From Fimenecus sp045655645 (GTDB lineage: Bacteria; Bacillota; Clostridia; Oscillospirales; Acutalibacteraceae), in contig JAZOPS010000026.1 of assembly GCA_045655645.1 (NCBI GenBank), positions 1 to 64,000 of the forward strand: DNA of 64,000 nucleotides, read 5' to 3'. The translations under genes and the position numbers were made by a program. The notes below the pieces were generated by a model. That model was not told the DNA's origin and did not search any database. It worked only from the letters and a program-made list of their open reading frames with translations. Positions 53,101 through 60,667 of this stretch are shown one piece after another. Each line of letters starts with the position of its first letter. Positions within the stretch are counted from its first letter, which is position 1.

Positions 53101-54492
53101 ACTAATCTCTATGCCAAACTCATAATAAACATCCCATCTATCACCTGTAAACACAGTTCCGTCTTTACAAGTTACTGTATAAATAATGTTATCTGGAAGG
53201 TAATAGTGGAAATATTGAGTTTCTTCGTCTATTTCATAATCCCAGTAATAATTCCAATAACCATTTGTGTTTTCAATTATTGGTTTATTAGCAACTGCGC
53301 TAATACTTTCAACAGGACCATCTGTAATTTCAATAGTAACAGGTGTTTCGTAGCCTAAAACTGGCAATGTAAACTCGTTTATGCCAAAATCAAGCTCCCT
53401 ACCACAAGAGAAAGGTTCGCCACTATCAATGGTATATGCCTTACCTCTGTAATATACATATCCATCTTCATCAGGTTCAAGAACTGTTCCATCTTTTAAT
53501 GTTACTGTATATTCAAAATCGCTTGGATAAATTTGATACATGTAACGAGATTCATACTCTTCAGTTTCTTCGTTCCAGTATTCTTGCCAATAACCACGAT
53601 GAGTGTTTTCTATAATTACTAACGGCTCAACATTAACACTTGCAACTGGGGATTCAACAAGTTCAATTGTTGCTATTCCGCTACCACCAAGCTCATACAT
53701 TGAGACAGAAAGTTGATTTTCACCCAAAACGAGTTCATCACCATTATATGAATCAAAATCTATATCTAACCAATAATATGAGTAACCATTATACTCAATA
53801 AATCCATCATCATTTGGTTTTGCTATTGTACCATCTTTAAAAGTAACCGTATAATCAAAATCCTGAGTACTAATTGAATAGTTGAAATATGGTTCATTTG
53901 TTTCATAGTTGTAGTCATAAATCCACCAACCGCCAGCATTCTCAACCCATACTACAGGTTCAACATCTATACTTGCTACAGGCATTTCTATAATTTCAAC
54001 TACACCAGTTCCTTCGACACCGAGAAATTCAACAGTGAAAGTGTTTTGGCCAACAACCCAAGGGGTATAAAAGTCTTGATATGAATACTCACTTGGCCAA
54101 GAGCCTGTTTGCTCATAAATTTCATATTCAGAGCCCGTAAACACTCTACCATCTTTACAGATTATAGTATATATGAGCGTTGGCATATAATAGTGAAAAT
54201 ATTCACCGCCATAGCTTGAATCTGGGCCATAACCCTGCGTCCAATAGCCATTTGTGTATTCAACTATTGGTTTGTATGCAACAGCACTAACGCTTTCAAC
54301 TTCACCATAAGTTAAATTGCCGTTGGTTGTCAAATTGCCATCGGTTGTAAATCTGTTCATTGTTTCATAATAATTTTCTAACGTTGCTGCAAAGCCTGTA
54401 AAACCTTGGCTCATACAACTCAAAATCATTAATGTCGCAAGAAAAACAGATAAAAGTTTTTTGGCATAACTTTTATTAATGCTAATCTCCAT
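47143..54492 (-). CDS. Giant repeat surface protein (BspA-type LRR, CxxC repeats, cell-wall-binding repeats)
   Basis: A 2449-residue exported protein. Residues 1-36 are a signal peptide. About 40-815 hold seven diverged ~105-residue repeats, each opening like SISAVANKPIIENTNGYW and containing a TYTVTCKDGTVFTGD-like strand. About 820-1690 are BspA-type leucine-rich repeats (LKDVKLPSNITSIPEECFKD). About 1695-2220 carry roughly ten short repeats with PTCT...CxxC (PTCTTDGSKHKECATCGETL). About 2224-2449 are ten cell-wall-binding repeats (GWCYLDADGRMATNKW), where a Cys replaces the usual aromatic residue. It probably binds choline or wall glycan through its C-terminus and displays an adhesive rod. 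GGGAG precedes the ATG; it follows the ligase gene by 3 bp. Confidence 0.92.
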   Translation of the reverse strand: MEISINKSYAKKLLSVFLATLMILSCMSQGFTGFAATLENYYETMNRFTTDGNLTTNGNLTYGEVESVSAVAYKPIVEYTNGYWTQGYGPDSSYGGEYFHYYMPTLIYTIICKDGRVFTGSEYEIYEQTGSWPSEYSYQDFYTPWVVGQNTFTVEFLGVEGTGVVEIIEMPVASIDVEPVVWVENAGGWWIYDYNYETNEPYFNYSISTQDFDYTVTFKDGTIAKPNDDGFIEYNGYSYYWLDIDFDSYNGDELVLGENQLSVSMYELGGSGIATIELVESPVASVNVEPLVIIENTHRGYWQEYWNEETEEYESRYMYQIYPSDFEYTVTLKDGTVLEPDEDGYVYYRGKAYTIDSGEPFSCGRELDFGINEFTLPVLGYETPVTIEITDGPVESISAVANKPIIENTNGYWNYYWDYEIDEETQYFHYYLPDNIIYTVTCKDGTVFTGDRWDVYYEFGIEISDYSDQSSENQWGIGKHTFTIKAGRAECTAEIEIIENPIASISAVANKPIIEFTNGYYTFNDSGATEEYYCYELPSDVTYTVTCKDGTVFTGDEYDIYDEFEAWVSSYSDQSYENQWGIGKHTFNIEFLGIKGTAEVEIVETPVASITAEKISIIEQTFGYWEYDWNEDDEYFYYSFPNLMYTVTYKDGRVFTGDQWEIQEQTGYWISYDYPSQSYDNQLSIGKYEVSFEFLGVEGASVIEIVESPVDKIIVEPATIQEGTYGEWDWDGNYYYNASDIIEFKVLLKDGTTLYPNYGSYNNDGYYYENSVYVVYNGSNYYAEYEHNQYDSPWVSGNTYEVEFNVLGKSETTTITIVGEDEMSPYYYEEIDGGVVITGIKDNTIEKVEIPTEINGKPVVGIALIEAYNATEIIVPDSVQFVSSMWLIRCYNVEKITLGKSVGYIDANMFANANSLETIEISVENETYMSQDGVVYTKDGSTVVVYPLGKGSVYTVPAGVNNIDALLTNEMYFELSIIFDENSDEFVTIDGVTYTKDMTEVISCNLDKTGEYIMPDSVTKIASKAFAQSKLESVTLSKNLVEMVYNAFEECTLLTTVEIPEGVQSIGDGAFYLCESLNGVEIPESVQSIGESAFNGCASLETLDIPDSVQTIGDSAFARCQSLESIKLSNSITELPRATFIDCSSLTTITIPASVTSINVACFEYCTNLNTVNFDSVNSQTSLQNIAEYAFYQSGLTSISIPDSVTSLGYNAFEDCENLKDVKLPSNITSIPEECFKDSGLTSIDIPESVETIQNSAFAGCNNLLTVNASKNIKRIEYYAFSGTAFIESNENYEDGMLYIGSALYTTNNSLESDVVVKDGTVSIAPFAFEANNVITSLTLPEGVEYIGGYAFRSCQNLKTVKLPSTLKKIDGQAFENCSKLTDVNFPEGLEVIGWGAFQGTGIKSLKLPNTVTDIVYATFAGSDIEDIDMPDSVVSLGGHDFDGTPWEKAQPDGVVYADNVLYSYKGMMSENTKVDIKDGILSIGGYAFDGRKNLVEITFPEGLQEIGGWAFANCKGLTSLNFPSTLRTIKAGAFANCANIRDIYFGESLETIYGSAFRECTSITSINLPATVKDINVFAFSGCSSLEEINVDENNPYYSSIDGILYNKEGTKVIYCPPAKAGVITLEKNVTEIGDYAFAESKATKIIVKNDEVEIGNYAFATTASENRGGVNVILLCAQAGSTTEAYAKQYGQPFETCVFCEHITTKWIVDLEPTCTEPGSKHEECTDCGEKLATEEVSATGHNYGAWEIVVAPTCENAGSEKHTCSSCSDVETREVLALGHDYEVDFTVDEIVTWDGDAGWMSRHCTQCDATIDGRPIHDDTHTMSTEWEEYSFDHPIACSGTYILHCLDCDYAIKKQDTMHSREFLYEIPATCTTDGYGVMRCEVCWNELSERVIYPAIGHDWSDWEREEPTCTEDGYEGRGCLNLSCGELERIILPATGHDYATEYTVDLAPTCTAEGSKSQHCSRCESKTNVTAIPKLQHNLTWYTLSIPTCETDGVSHGYCNDCEYFEVKTVNKLGHDYASEYTVDLAPTCTAEGSKSQHCSRCESKANVTVIPATGHNYTSEITTPATHTATGVMTFTCACGNIYTETIDKLAEHTHNAIVTAPTCTEQGYTTYTCACGDTYVADYVNATGHTSSDWITDTAPTCTTDGSKHKECATCGETLETVVIEKIGHDYATEFTVDVEATATTDGSKSRHCKNCDAKTDVTIIPATGLNGWIKENGKWAYYENNVKIKNTWKQDSVGWCYLDSDGYMLVNEWAKDSKGWCYVGANGYCVTNQWVADSHGWCYLDADGRMATNKWVEDSKGWCYIGQNGYCVTSTWVKDSKGWCYLDADGRMATNKWVKDSKGWCYVGTNGYMVTNKWVKDSKGWCYIGADGYCLTNKWVADSKGWCYLDDNGRMVINDWVKDGNKWYYLDANGYMVTGTKKIGGKTYKFASNGVWIA

Positions 54493-54495
54493 TAA

Positions 54496-56037
54496 TTACA
54501 TCTCCCTTTTATATTTTTTTATATTAAAACACTTTTTGTGTCGATTACCATTGCTATAAACTAACCCACCAATTATCGCAATATAAACATACATAATCGG
54601 TGTTGTAAACGGTTGTGTTAAATTAAATAGACCTTGAATCCAATAAGCAACCAATGACGAAAATACGCCTATTGCAAGAGTATTATTTTTTAGCATTTTC
54701 AAGACTACAACACAAACTGAAAATATCATAAACAAATATGAACTTAATCCAAATAACCCAGTTGTCAAGAGATAATTTAGATATTCATTGTGAGCTTGGT
54801 CAATTGTCTCGTTAGCAAAAATTGCTGATGAATTAAATATATATCGCAAAGATTCAGGACCTATTCCAAAGAATTTTTCTTTTATTGAAAAGTCTTTGAT
54901 AAGCTCAATGCATTGAGCCCAAATCCCGCCACGATATGTACCCCAGTAAAAGGTTATTTTAAAATATTTGTCTAATGGACTAAAACCTATTGTGTTTGAA
55001 ATCACAAAACAAACTATTATTCCAACTATTAAAGTTATTACTGCGATAACATACACTTTTTTTATAACATTAACTGCTCTTTCATTCTTATTTATTGAGT
55101 AATAACAACAAAAACAAATCGCTAACAGTAGCAAAAGCATTACTGGATGCGTTACAAATGAAAGGAATAGTGAAATTTCAACAAATTTAACATCTGCAAA
55201 AGCATATATTACTCTATAAACCAATGCTGAAACTAAAATTAGAATCAAGCTCAAAAAATACTTTTTCAGTATTTCTTTGTTTTTAAGCATAAAGAACGAC
55301 ATTATAATTATCGCAACTGCAAATCCCACAACAAAACTTTCACTTCCAGTTACCATCAATCCAAATGAACCAATAACAAGTGAAATTGCATATATGGTTT
55401 TACTCAAGTTTGTTTTAGTAAGACAATACCCACATATTAAAAGTGGCAAAAGCAGGCAACAATATGCACTATAAAAATTTATATTACCGATTGTTGAAAT
55501 AAAAATTTTCTTAAAATCATCAGGAATGTTGCTATGAAATCCAAACAAGTCAATCCCAAAGCAATTTAGCACTCCAAATATGCAGACCAAACTGAAAGCT
55601 ATAATAGAATAGTTTAAAAAAGTCTGTCTGTTAGGATAATTCCTTGAAATTACAAAATACAGTAAAACATATAAAAAAACTACGATTGCACCTTGAAATC
55701 TTGAGTTTTGACCAAACCAAACATTATCTTGATAGACAGACAATACAGAAGATACAAATATTGCCATTGCAAAAACAATGGTTGATAAATCTAAAACAGA
55801 GCATTCAAATTTAATGCTATTTTTCTTTTTTATAAGTTCTAACCCTTGCCATATGAAAATAACAATTAAAAATAATATGGTCAATATAATAAAAAACGCA
55901 CTTTTGGTTTCTGTTATGTTGTTATATCCACGTGTCACAACCAATGGTAAGCCAAACATTATTAGTGAAATGTATATACTTGTCAAAGATTGTCCCAAAC
56001 TAGTCTGAACTTTATTTTTTAATGTTTTATCATTCAT
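54496..56037 (-). CDS. O-antigen-ligase-family membrane protein
   Basis: A 513-residue protein with about 12 membrane helices. The Wzy/WaaL signature is visible in the large outer loop: FFGIGPESLRYIF followed by TIDQAHNEYLNYLLTTGLFG (about residues 405-424; His-Asn-x-x-Leu with a following Gly). Such enzymes polymerise or ligate undecaprenyl-linked glycans outside the membrane. In a Gram-positive cell the acceptor could be a protein or wall glycan; the giant surface protein encoded 3 bp downstream is an obvious candidate (inference). Its own TTGAAA-18-TATAAT promoter lies at 56097-56126. Confidence 0.85.
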   Translation of the reverse strand: MNDKTLKNKVQTSLGQSLTSIYISLIMFGLPLVVTRGYNNITETKSAFFIILTILFLIVIFIWQGLELIKKKNSIKFECSVLDLSTIVFAMAIFVSSVLSVYQDNVWFGQNSRFQGAIVVFLYVLLYFVISRNYPNRQTFLNYSIIAFSLVCIFGVLNCFGIDLFGFHSNIPDDFKKIFISTIGNINFYSAYCCLLLPLLICGYCLTKTNLSKTIYAISLVIGSFGLMVTGSESFVVGFAVAIIIMSFFMLKNKEILKKYFLSLILILVSALVYRVIYAFADVKFVEISLFLSFVTHPVMLLLLLAICFCCYYSINKNERAVNVIKKVYVIAVITLIVGIIVCFVISNTIGFSPLDKYFKITFYWGTYRGGIWAQCIELIKDFSIKEKFFGIGPESLRYIFNSSAIFANETIDQAHNEYLNYLLTTGLFGLSSYLFMIFSVCVVVLKMLKNNTLAIGVFSSLVAYWIQGLFNLTQPFTTPIMYVYIAIIGGLVYSNGNRHKKCFNIKKYKREM

Positions 56038-56096
56038 TAAAACACGTCCAAAAGGAAGTAATATCAGTATAATTGTATTAAAATATATATATATAA

Positions 56097-56126
56097 ATTA
56101 TAATACTCTTGTTGTATTGGTTTCAA
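56097..56126 (-). promoter_or_regulatory. Promoter of the ligase/giant surface protein operon
   Basis: The minus strand reads TTGAAA, 18 bases, TATAAT, about 60 bases before the ATG at 56037. Confidence 0.65.
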
Positions 56127-56169
56127 GAATAATACTTAACAAAAATAGCCATATATATTTATTTATAAT

Positions 56170-56203
56170 GACAAAAGGCTCCTTTTAAAGGAGCCTTTTG
56201 TTA
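56170..56203. terminator. Terminator after the transpeptidase gene
   Basis: AAAAGGCTCC / GGAGCCTTTT with a 7-base loop and T on either side. Confidence 0.82.
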
Positions 56204-56213
56204 ATGAAACTAT

Positions 56214-57587
56214 TTATCTCTTATGAATTTCACATTCTTCAAGTTGGGTGTTTGACTTAAAATAACCCATGTCCATTTTTCTACAATACATAGTCAATTT
56301 ACCGCCACTTTCTTGGCAATATGGTATCTTTTTTATGCTAGTGCAAACTGGAAACTCTTTTGCCTTATCAACACTTATACCCGATATTAATTCTGCGAAT
56401 GTTTCTGCACAATTGTTTTTTATATTCTTACCATGCCATATTGAGCACGTATATTCAGGTGTACAACCAACGAACCAGTTATCAACATAATCGTCACCAG
56501 TTCCTGTTTTACCAGCGATGCACAAATCTTCATATTGAGCTTTTTGTGAAGTACCACCACCAGTAAGAGGCAATTGCAATAATTGATTCATAATATATGC
56601 TGTTTCCTCACTTATTATTCTTCTAGACTCTGGTTTAGTTTCATATATTATTTCATTATCATCATTTACTATTTTCTCTACTGAATATGGTTTAATATAT
56701 TTTCCACCTGTTGCAAAAATTTGATAATAGCCAACCATATCAAGTGGAGAAACTCCAGCCATTAAATATCCCATTCCAATATTATGTAAAACCTCTTCAT
56801 CACCATACAACGCAGCTACTTCGGTTTCGTATTTTGTATTAATGTTGAAATTCTTTAAAAAATCGATTGAATTTTTCACGCCCAAATCTTGCAAACATCT
56901 CACCGCTGTAGTGTTTAATGATAGTTTAACTCCATCACCTATTCCTACATTTTTATCCATATATTTATTATTACCATTTGCTGGCCAGTCTCTAAATTCA
57001 CCATTCTCATCTTTAATCTTTTTGACAGGACTATCCAAGTAAGAACTTGCCCAAGACACAACATTGTTTTCAATGGCAGGTGCATAAACACTTAAAGGTT
57101 TAAATGAAGAATATGGTTGTGTTTTTTCAAGTGCAAAATTAATATTTTCATCTCTTCCTTTGCTAAAAACACTAAGAATTTTACCATCTACTGTTGTGAA
57201 AACAGCCGCAAAGCCTTCCTTTCCACAATTAACTCTCTCATAAGCGTTTTTGCTTGCATCAAAAGCTTCTTTATCAAAAGTTGTTTGTATTGTGTATTCT
57301 TTTTTCAACAGTTCTTTTTTTGCAGCTTCTTCACTACATTGTTTTGTTGTTACAACAAGTTCAACAGCATCATCAATTACAATATCCAAAAAGGCTTTAT
57401 AATCATCATTTTCGCAAACTGCACTACTACTATCTATATCTTTTAATATAGCTATTTGATTCCCTTCGCTATCTATTACAATAATGCTAGCATCCGAATT
57501 GTTAAAACCTATCGCTATCCCTACTATTGCAACTATAACTACTGCTATTACCGTTATTAAAACTATTATTTTAGATTTATTTTTCAT
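56214..57587 (-). CDS. Penicillin-binding-protein transpeptidase without glycosyltransferase domain
   Basis: A 457-residue outward-facing protein with one N-terminal membrane anchor (IIVLITVIAVVIVAIVGIAI). The transpeptidase fold is complete: SxxK in TQPYSSFKPLSVYAP (about residue 157), SxN in VKLSLNTTAVRCL (about 221) and KTG in CIAGKTGTGDDYVDNWFVG (about 355). Sequence around these motifs is closest to class-A (PBP1A-like) transpeptidases, but the GT51 glycosyltransferase domain is missing and only about 100 unassigned residues precede the active site. It overlaps the ligase-TPR gene by 11 bp. It may cross-link peptidoglycan locally or attach a glycan/protein as part of this surface locus. 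Confidence 0.85.
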   Translation of the reverse strand: MKNKSKIIVLITVIAVVIVAIVGIAIGFNNSDASIIVIDSEGNQIAILKDIDSSSAVCENDDYKAFLDIVIDDAVELVVTTKQCSEEAAKKELLKKEYTIQTTFDKEAFDASKNAYERVNCGKEGFAAVFTTVDGKILSVFSKGRDENINFALEKTQPYSSFKPLSVYAPAIENNVVSWASSYLDSPVKKIKDENGEFRDWPANGNNKYMDKNVGIGDGVKLSLNTTAVRCLQDLGVKNSIDFLKNFNINTKYETEVAALYGDEEVLHNIGMGYLMAGVSPLDMVGYYQIFATGGKYIKPYSVEKIVNDDNEIIYETKPESRRIISEETAYIMNQLLQLPLTGGGTSQKAQYEDLCIAGKTGTGDDYVDNWFVGCTPEYTCSIWHGKNIKNNCAETFAELISGISVDKAKEFPVCTSIKKIPYCQESGGKLTMYCRKMDMGYFKSNTQLEECEIHKR

Positions 57588-59244
57588 ATTCTAATTCCTC
57601 AACATATTTTAATACTTTATCTGGCAACCTAGTTTTTGGTTGGTCTTTAATCATTTTTCCTAATTCACTTAATCTCTGTGGGTTTTCTTCTAATAGTTTT
57701 ACTGTTGCTATTAATTCTTTTTTACATATATCCGCACTATATTTGTCATTATTTTTTTCGTATAAATATATTCCATTAATTAACATATAACAATAATTTT
57801 CATATGTGTTATATGTAAATGGTGATGTTTCAATTGCTTTTTCTTTGTATTCAATTGTGCTCTTGAAATCGCCCTTGCTATATGCATTTCTAGCTTTTAT
57901 ATCATAAGCTAAAGCCACATAAGAGTTGTTTTTGATTATTTTATCTGCTAACTCTTCTGACTCGTTATAGCCTTCTATTTCCTTTAACAGCATCATGTGG
58001 TTCTGCGTATTCCAAGGATAAATAGAATTAGAAAGCGAATATTGATTAAAATATGAAAGACCTTGTGCCACACTTATATAAGCAAAATTAATTACCATAA
58101 TTATTGCAAGAGTTGCACTTGCTATTTTAGATGTTTTTATAGTTATTTCCTTGCCTTCTTTATAATCTAACAACAAAATAAAAATCATAAATATAGCTAA
58201 AAATTGGAAATTAAAATCAAAACAGGTATGAGCTGAAATCACCAATAACAGCAATCTTTTTTGTAAACTTGTACCCTTTTTGCAGAAAGACTTTATTATC
58301 GCACCAATAAAAACTACTGTTGGTATCCAGCCGATATCAAGGAACAACTGTAAAAAATCATTGTGTACATACATAACCGTATAGACACCAGTTTGTATAC
58401 TTTGTTGATAATAATGATAACCCATATATCCTAATCCAAATGGATTTTGCAAGATTACTGGCAATGCATCATAAAAATATAACAATCTACCCACAAATGT
58501 GCTTTCTTTGAGTGATACAGTAAGAAATCGTCCTATTGAGTCAAAATCATCTGTAATCACAGCATAAAACAATGATATTCCAACAATAACAATTGCTGTT
58601 CCAAGAATAAAAATTTTATACTTTTTGTTACTGTTAAATAAAATTAATGCAATTATAGAAACAATCATTAAAACAAAGACTGTTCGGCTACCAGAATAAA
58701 TGATACCAAATAATAGTATTGGAATATATAAAAAGTCAAACTTTTCAAGTTTTTCTTTTGTGCCAATTATTATCAAAGCAATCAACAAAAACAATGCAAA
58801 TGTATTGGAATATTGAAAAAAGCCTGCTAATCTTCCAGAAACAGAAAACCATTTTTCTAATACAGGTACTTGCATTAAAGCAGTAGAAATCACAGTCATT
58901 ATTGTTGCCGTTAATGGAATTATTGAAAATAGCTTATCTACATTAATTTGAGATTGCATTCCAATAATCAAAATAAATAACAATGGCAAAAACTTAAAAA
59001 AACCTATCGTGGCTAATCCGCCGTCAATTGCCCAAAAAGTAGATATTCCATAAAACAATACAATCAACATTATAGCTATTGAGGCCAAATTCGCATATAT
59101 TTTTATACTTTTATTTTTGATAGAAAAAATACATAAATATATGCACAAAGCAATGCCTGCAACACAGGCTATAAAATCATGAAAAAGCCCTACTGCAAAT
59201 AAAGAGCAAATTATAAAAATTGTAATGAAATCGTGTTTCTTCAT
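57577..59244 (-). CDS. O-antigen-ligase-like membrane protein with C-terminal TPR region
   Basis: A 555-residue protein with about 11 membrane helices and a cytoplasmic or outer helical tail. The ligase motif is GLGYMGYHYYQQ followed by VMYVHNDFLQLFLDIGWIPT (about residues 290-309; His-Asn with later Gly). Residues about 425-540 form TPR-like helix pairs (SYVALAYDIKARNAYSKGDF), common in protein O-glycosylating ligases of this family. The start is the ATG at 59244 with GGAG 9 bp ahead; the promoter at 59296-59324 touches the alternative ATG at 59292. It heads the operon with the transpeptidase gene. Confidence 0.82.
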   Translation of the reverse strand: MKKHDFITIFIICSLFAVGLFHDFIACVAGIALCIYLCIFSIKNKSIKIYANLASIAIMLIVLFYGISTFWAIDGGLATIGFFKFLPLLFILIIGMQSQINVDKLFSIIPLTATIMTVISTALMQVPVLEKWFSVSGRLAGFFQYSNTFALFLLIALIIIGTKEKLEKFDFLYIPILLFGIIYSGSRTVFVLMIVSIIALILFNSNKKYKIFILGTAIVIVGISLFYAVITDDFDSIGRFLTVSLKESTFVGRLLYFYDALPVILQNPFGLGYMGYHYYQQSIQTGVYTVMYVHNDFLQLFLDIGWIPTVVFIGAIIKSFCKKGTSLQKRLLLLVISAHTCFDFNFQFLAIFMIFILLLDYKEGKEITIKTSKIASATLAIIMVINFAYISVAQGLSYFNQYSLSNSIYPWNTQNHMMLLKEIEGYNESEELADKIIKNNSYVALAYDIKARNAYSKGDFKSTIEYKEKAIETSPFTYNTYENYCYMLINGIYLYEKNNDKYSADICKKELIATVKLLEENPQRLSELGKMIKDQPKTRLPDKVLKYVEELEYEK

Positions 59245-59295
59245 TCCATACATCTCCAAATACGAACAAAAGCCTAATATTAAATCTCTCATTTT

Positions 59296-59324
59296 ATTTT
59301 ATACCTTTTCTAATTTGGTGTCAA
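59296..59324 (-). promoter_or_regulatory. Promoter of the ligase-TPR/transpeptidase operon
   Basis: The minus strand reads TTGACA, 17 bases, TAAAAT. Transcription would begin at or inside the ATG at 59292, which favours the start at 59244. Confidence 0.7.
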
Positions 59325-59344
59325 TTAGCAAATATAACACCATA

Positions 59345-59390
59345 TAAAAAGCGTTGCAGAAAGAAGTAGTGACTTCCCAATGCAACGCTT
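59345..59390 (-). terminator. Terminator at the end of the mobile-element-like operon
   Basis: AAGCGTTGCA / TGCAACGCTT with a 22-base loop, then TTTTTATAT on the minus strand. A third copy of AGCGTTGCA lies at 59516-59524. Confidence 0.7.
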
Positions 59391-59428
59391 AATTCTTGTA
59401 AATGGCTTAAATACTATATAAAACAACG

Positions 59429-59524
59429 ATACCACTATCGACCTGAATTGTATCAATAGTGGTACCTGATTTGGCATTGATTGCGCTATTTGATACAATT
59501 CGTCGTTTTTGAGATAGCGTTGCA
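59429..59524. repeat. Nested inverted repeats at the boundary of the mobile-like block
   Basis: Two inverted repeats interlock: TACCACTAT (59430-59438) with ATAGTGGTA (59456-59464), and GAATTGTATCAATAG (59445-59459) with CTATTTGATACAATTC (59486-59501; one extra T). The outer bases CGAC/GTCG extend the second pair. They could be a recombinase or regulator site. I see no credible gene in 59391-59626; a 66-codon minus frame here starts with TTG and has no ribosome site. Confidence 0.55.
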
Positions 59525-59626
59525 AACGTAAAGCACATAACTACGATTCTTTTTCGTTATACTTTAAAACAAAGAGTTTTTGATGTGAGCAACACAATGT
59601 CAACAAACCTTTTATTTTTAAAATCT

Positions 59627-60616
59627 CTACAAAATGGTATCTTTTTTAAATTCAGTATATTGATTGTATTTTTTTGAAATAAAGGGTTTTGATACATCGA
59701 AAAATAATGAATAAATAATCTGTTCAATAGGTATTTTGATTTGCTTGTCCAGTTTAGAATCCGGAACCTTGTTATTGTTAAAGTCCTTATAAAATTTCAA
59801 ATCTGCCTTGTTAATTTCACCTAATGAACGAGGACTACCCATCATCACATAATCAATAAAGTTTGGATTATAACTTTTTCTTATTTTTTGTTCATGTTTT
59901 GATAATTCGGTTAAATACTCATAATCTTTACTTAAATTTATTATATCACCCGTATAAAAGGTTTTATAATATTTAAGTATGTTTTTTATGGTACTCTTTT
60001 CAATATTATTATGTTCACAAAATATAATAATGCTACTTGCCAATAAGGATATTATGGGAGCCACTTTATCTTTCTCAAGATAACTGTCTTCTATATTATT
60101 TGTGGCAATATCAGGAATATCAAGCTTATCGTCCTCATTAGTATAAACCACATTGCAATAGAATGACCTGCCTTCTTCATTAGATTTGATATCAATGCCC
60201 AGAGTCTTTGCTGCACTGCTAAGGTCCTTTTCTGCATTACGATAAAAAATTGTCATGAAATATGGCATAAAACTGTCGCTTTTTGCGGGGTCATAGGTAT
60301 TAAAGCATTGCACAAGCGACATGGTACAGGCTGATTCTATTACTTGATCGCAGTCAGAGATTCTACCGCCCCATTTTGTTTTCAGCTTTTGTAGTTTTCC
60401 ACTTCTCATAATCACTCGCAGATTATGATTTACAGTGCTATCGCCATCTACAGTGTTATCGTCATTCTGTAGGTTGGTAGTACCAAGTAATTCTTTGAGC
60501 GCTTTATTTAGTATGGCTATTTTTTCATTATGATAATTCTCCGAAGACACATCAAGCCCTACATATTCATTAGCAAGTTCGTTTAGTTTATTTTGTATTT
60601 CCGTGTAGCTAGCCAT
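59627..60616 (-). CDS. Sigma-70-region-2-like protein
   Basis: A 329-residue soluble protein that I do not recognise as a whole. Residues about 85-140 (CDQVIESACTMSLVQCFNTY, then DPAKSDSFMPYFMTIFYRNA) read like sigma-70 regions 2.1-2.2, where an alpha-helix ends in a Y-D-P-x-K-x-x-x-F-x-x-Y/F turn before the core-binding helix. No clear region 4 helix-turn-helix is visible; the C-terminal half (SIIIFCEHNNIEKSTIKNIL) is helical and divergent. It may act as an alternative or anti-acting sigma, or as a replication/regulatory protein. GGGAGGAAAC precedes the ATG. It is the last gene of the block, 51 bp after the CARF-like gene. Confidence 0.5.
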   Translation of the reverse strand: MASYTEIQNKLNELANEYVGLDVSSENYHNEKIAILNKALKELLGTTNLQNDDNTVDGDSTVNHNLRVIMRSGKLQKLKTKWGGRISDCDQVIESACTMSLVQCFNTYDPAKSDSFMPYFMTIFYRNAEKDLSSAAKTLGIDIKSNEEGRSFYCNVVYTNEDDKLDIPDIATNNIEDSYLEKDKVAPIISLLASSIIIFCEHNNIEKSTIKNILKYYKTFYTGDIINLSKDYEYLTELSKHEQKIRKSYNPNFIDYVMMGSPRSLGEINKADLKFYKDFNNNKVPDSKLDKQIKIPIEQIIYSLFFDVSKPFISKKYNQYTEFKKDTIL

Positions 60617-60667
60617 TTGTGTTTCCTCCCAAAAAGTGTTATATGGAGATAGTGCTGAAATTATTTG

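Noticed and set aside
59325..59525. A 66-codon minus-strand frame in the inverted-repeat region
   Set aside because: TTG start without a ribosome site, and it runs through the terminator and interlocked repeats.
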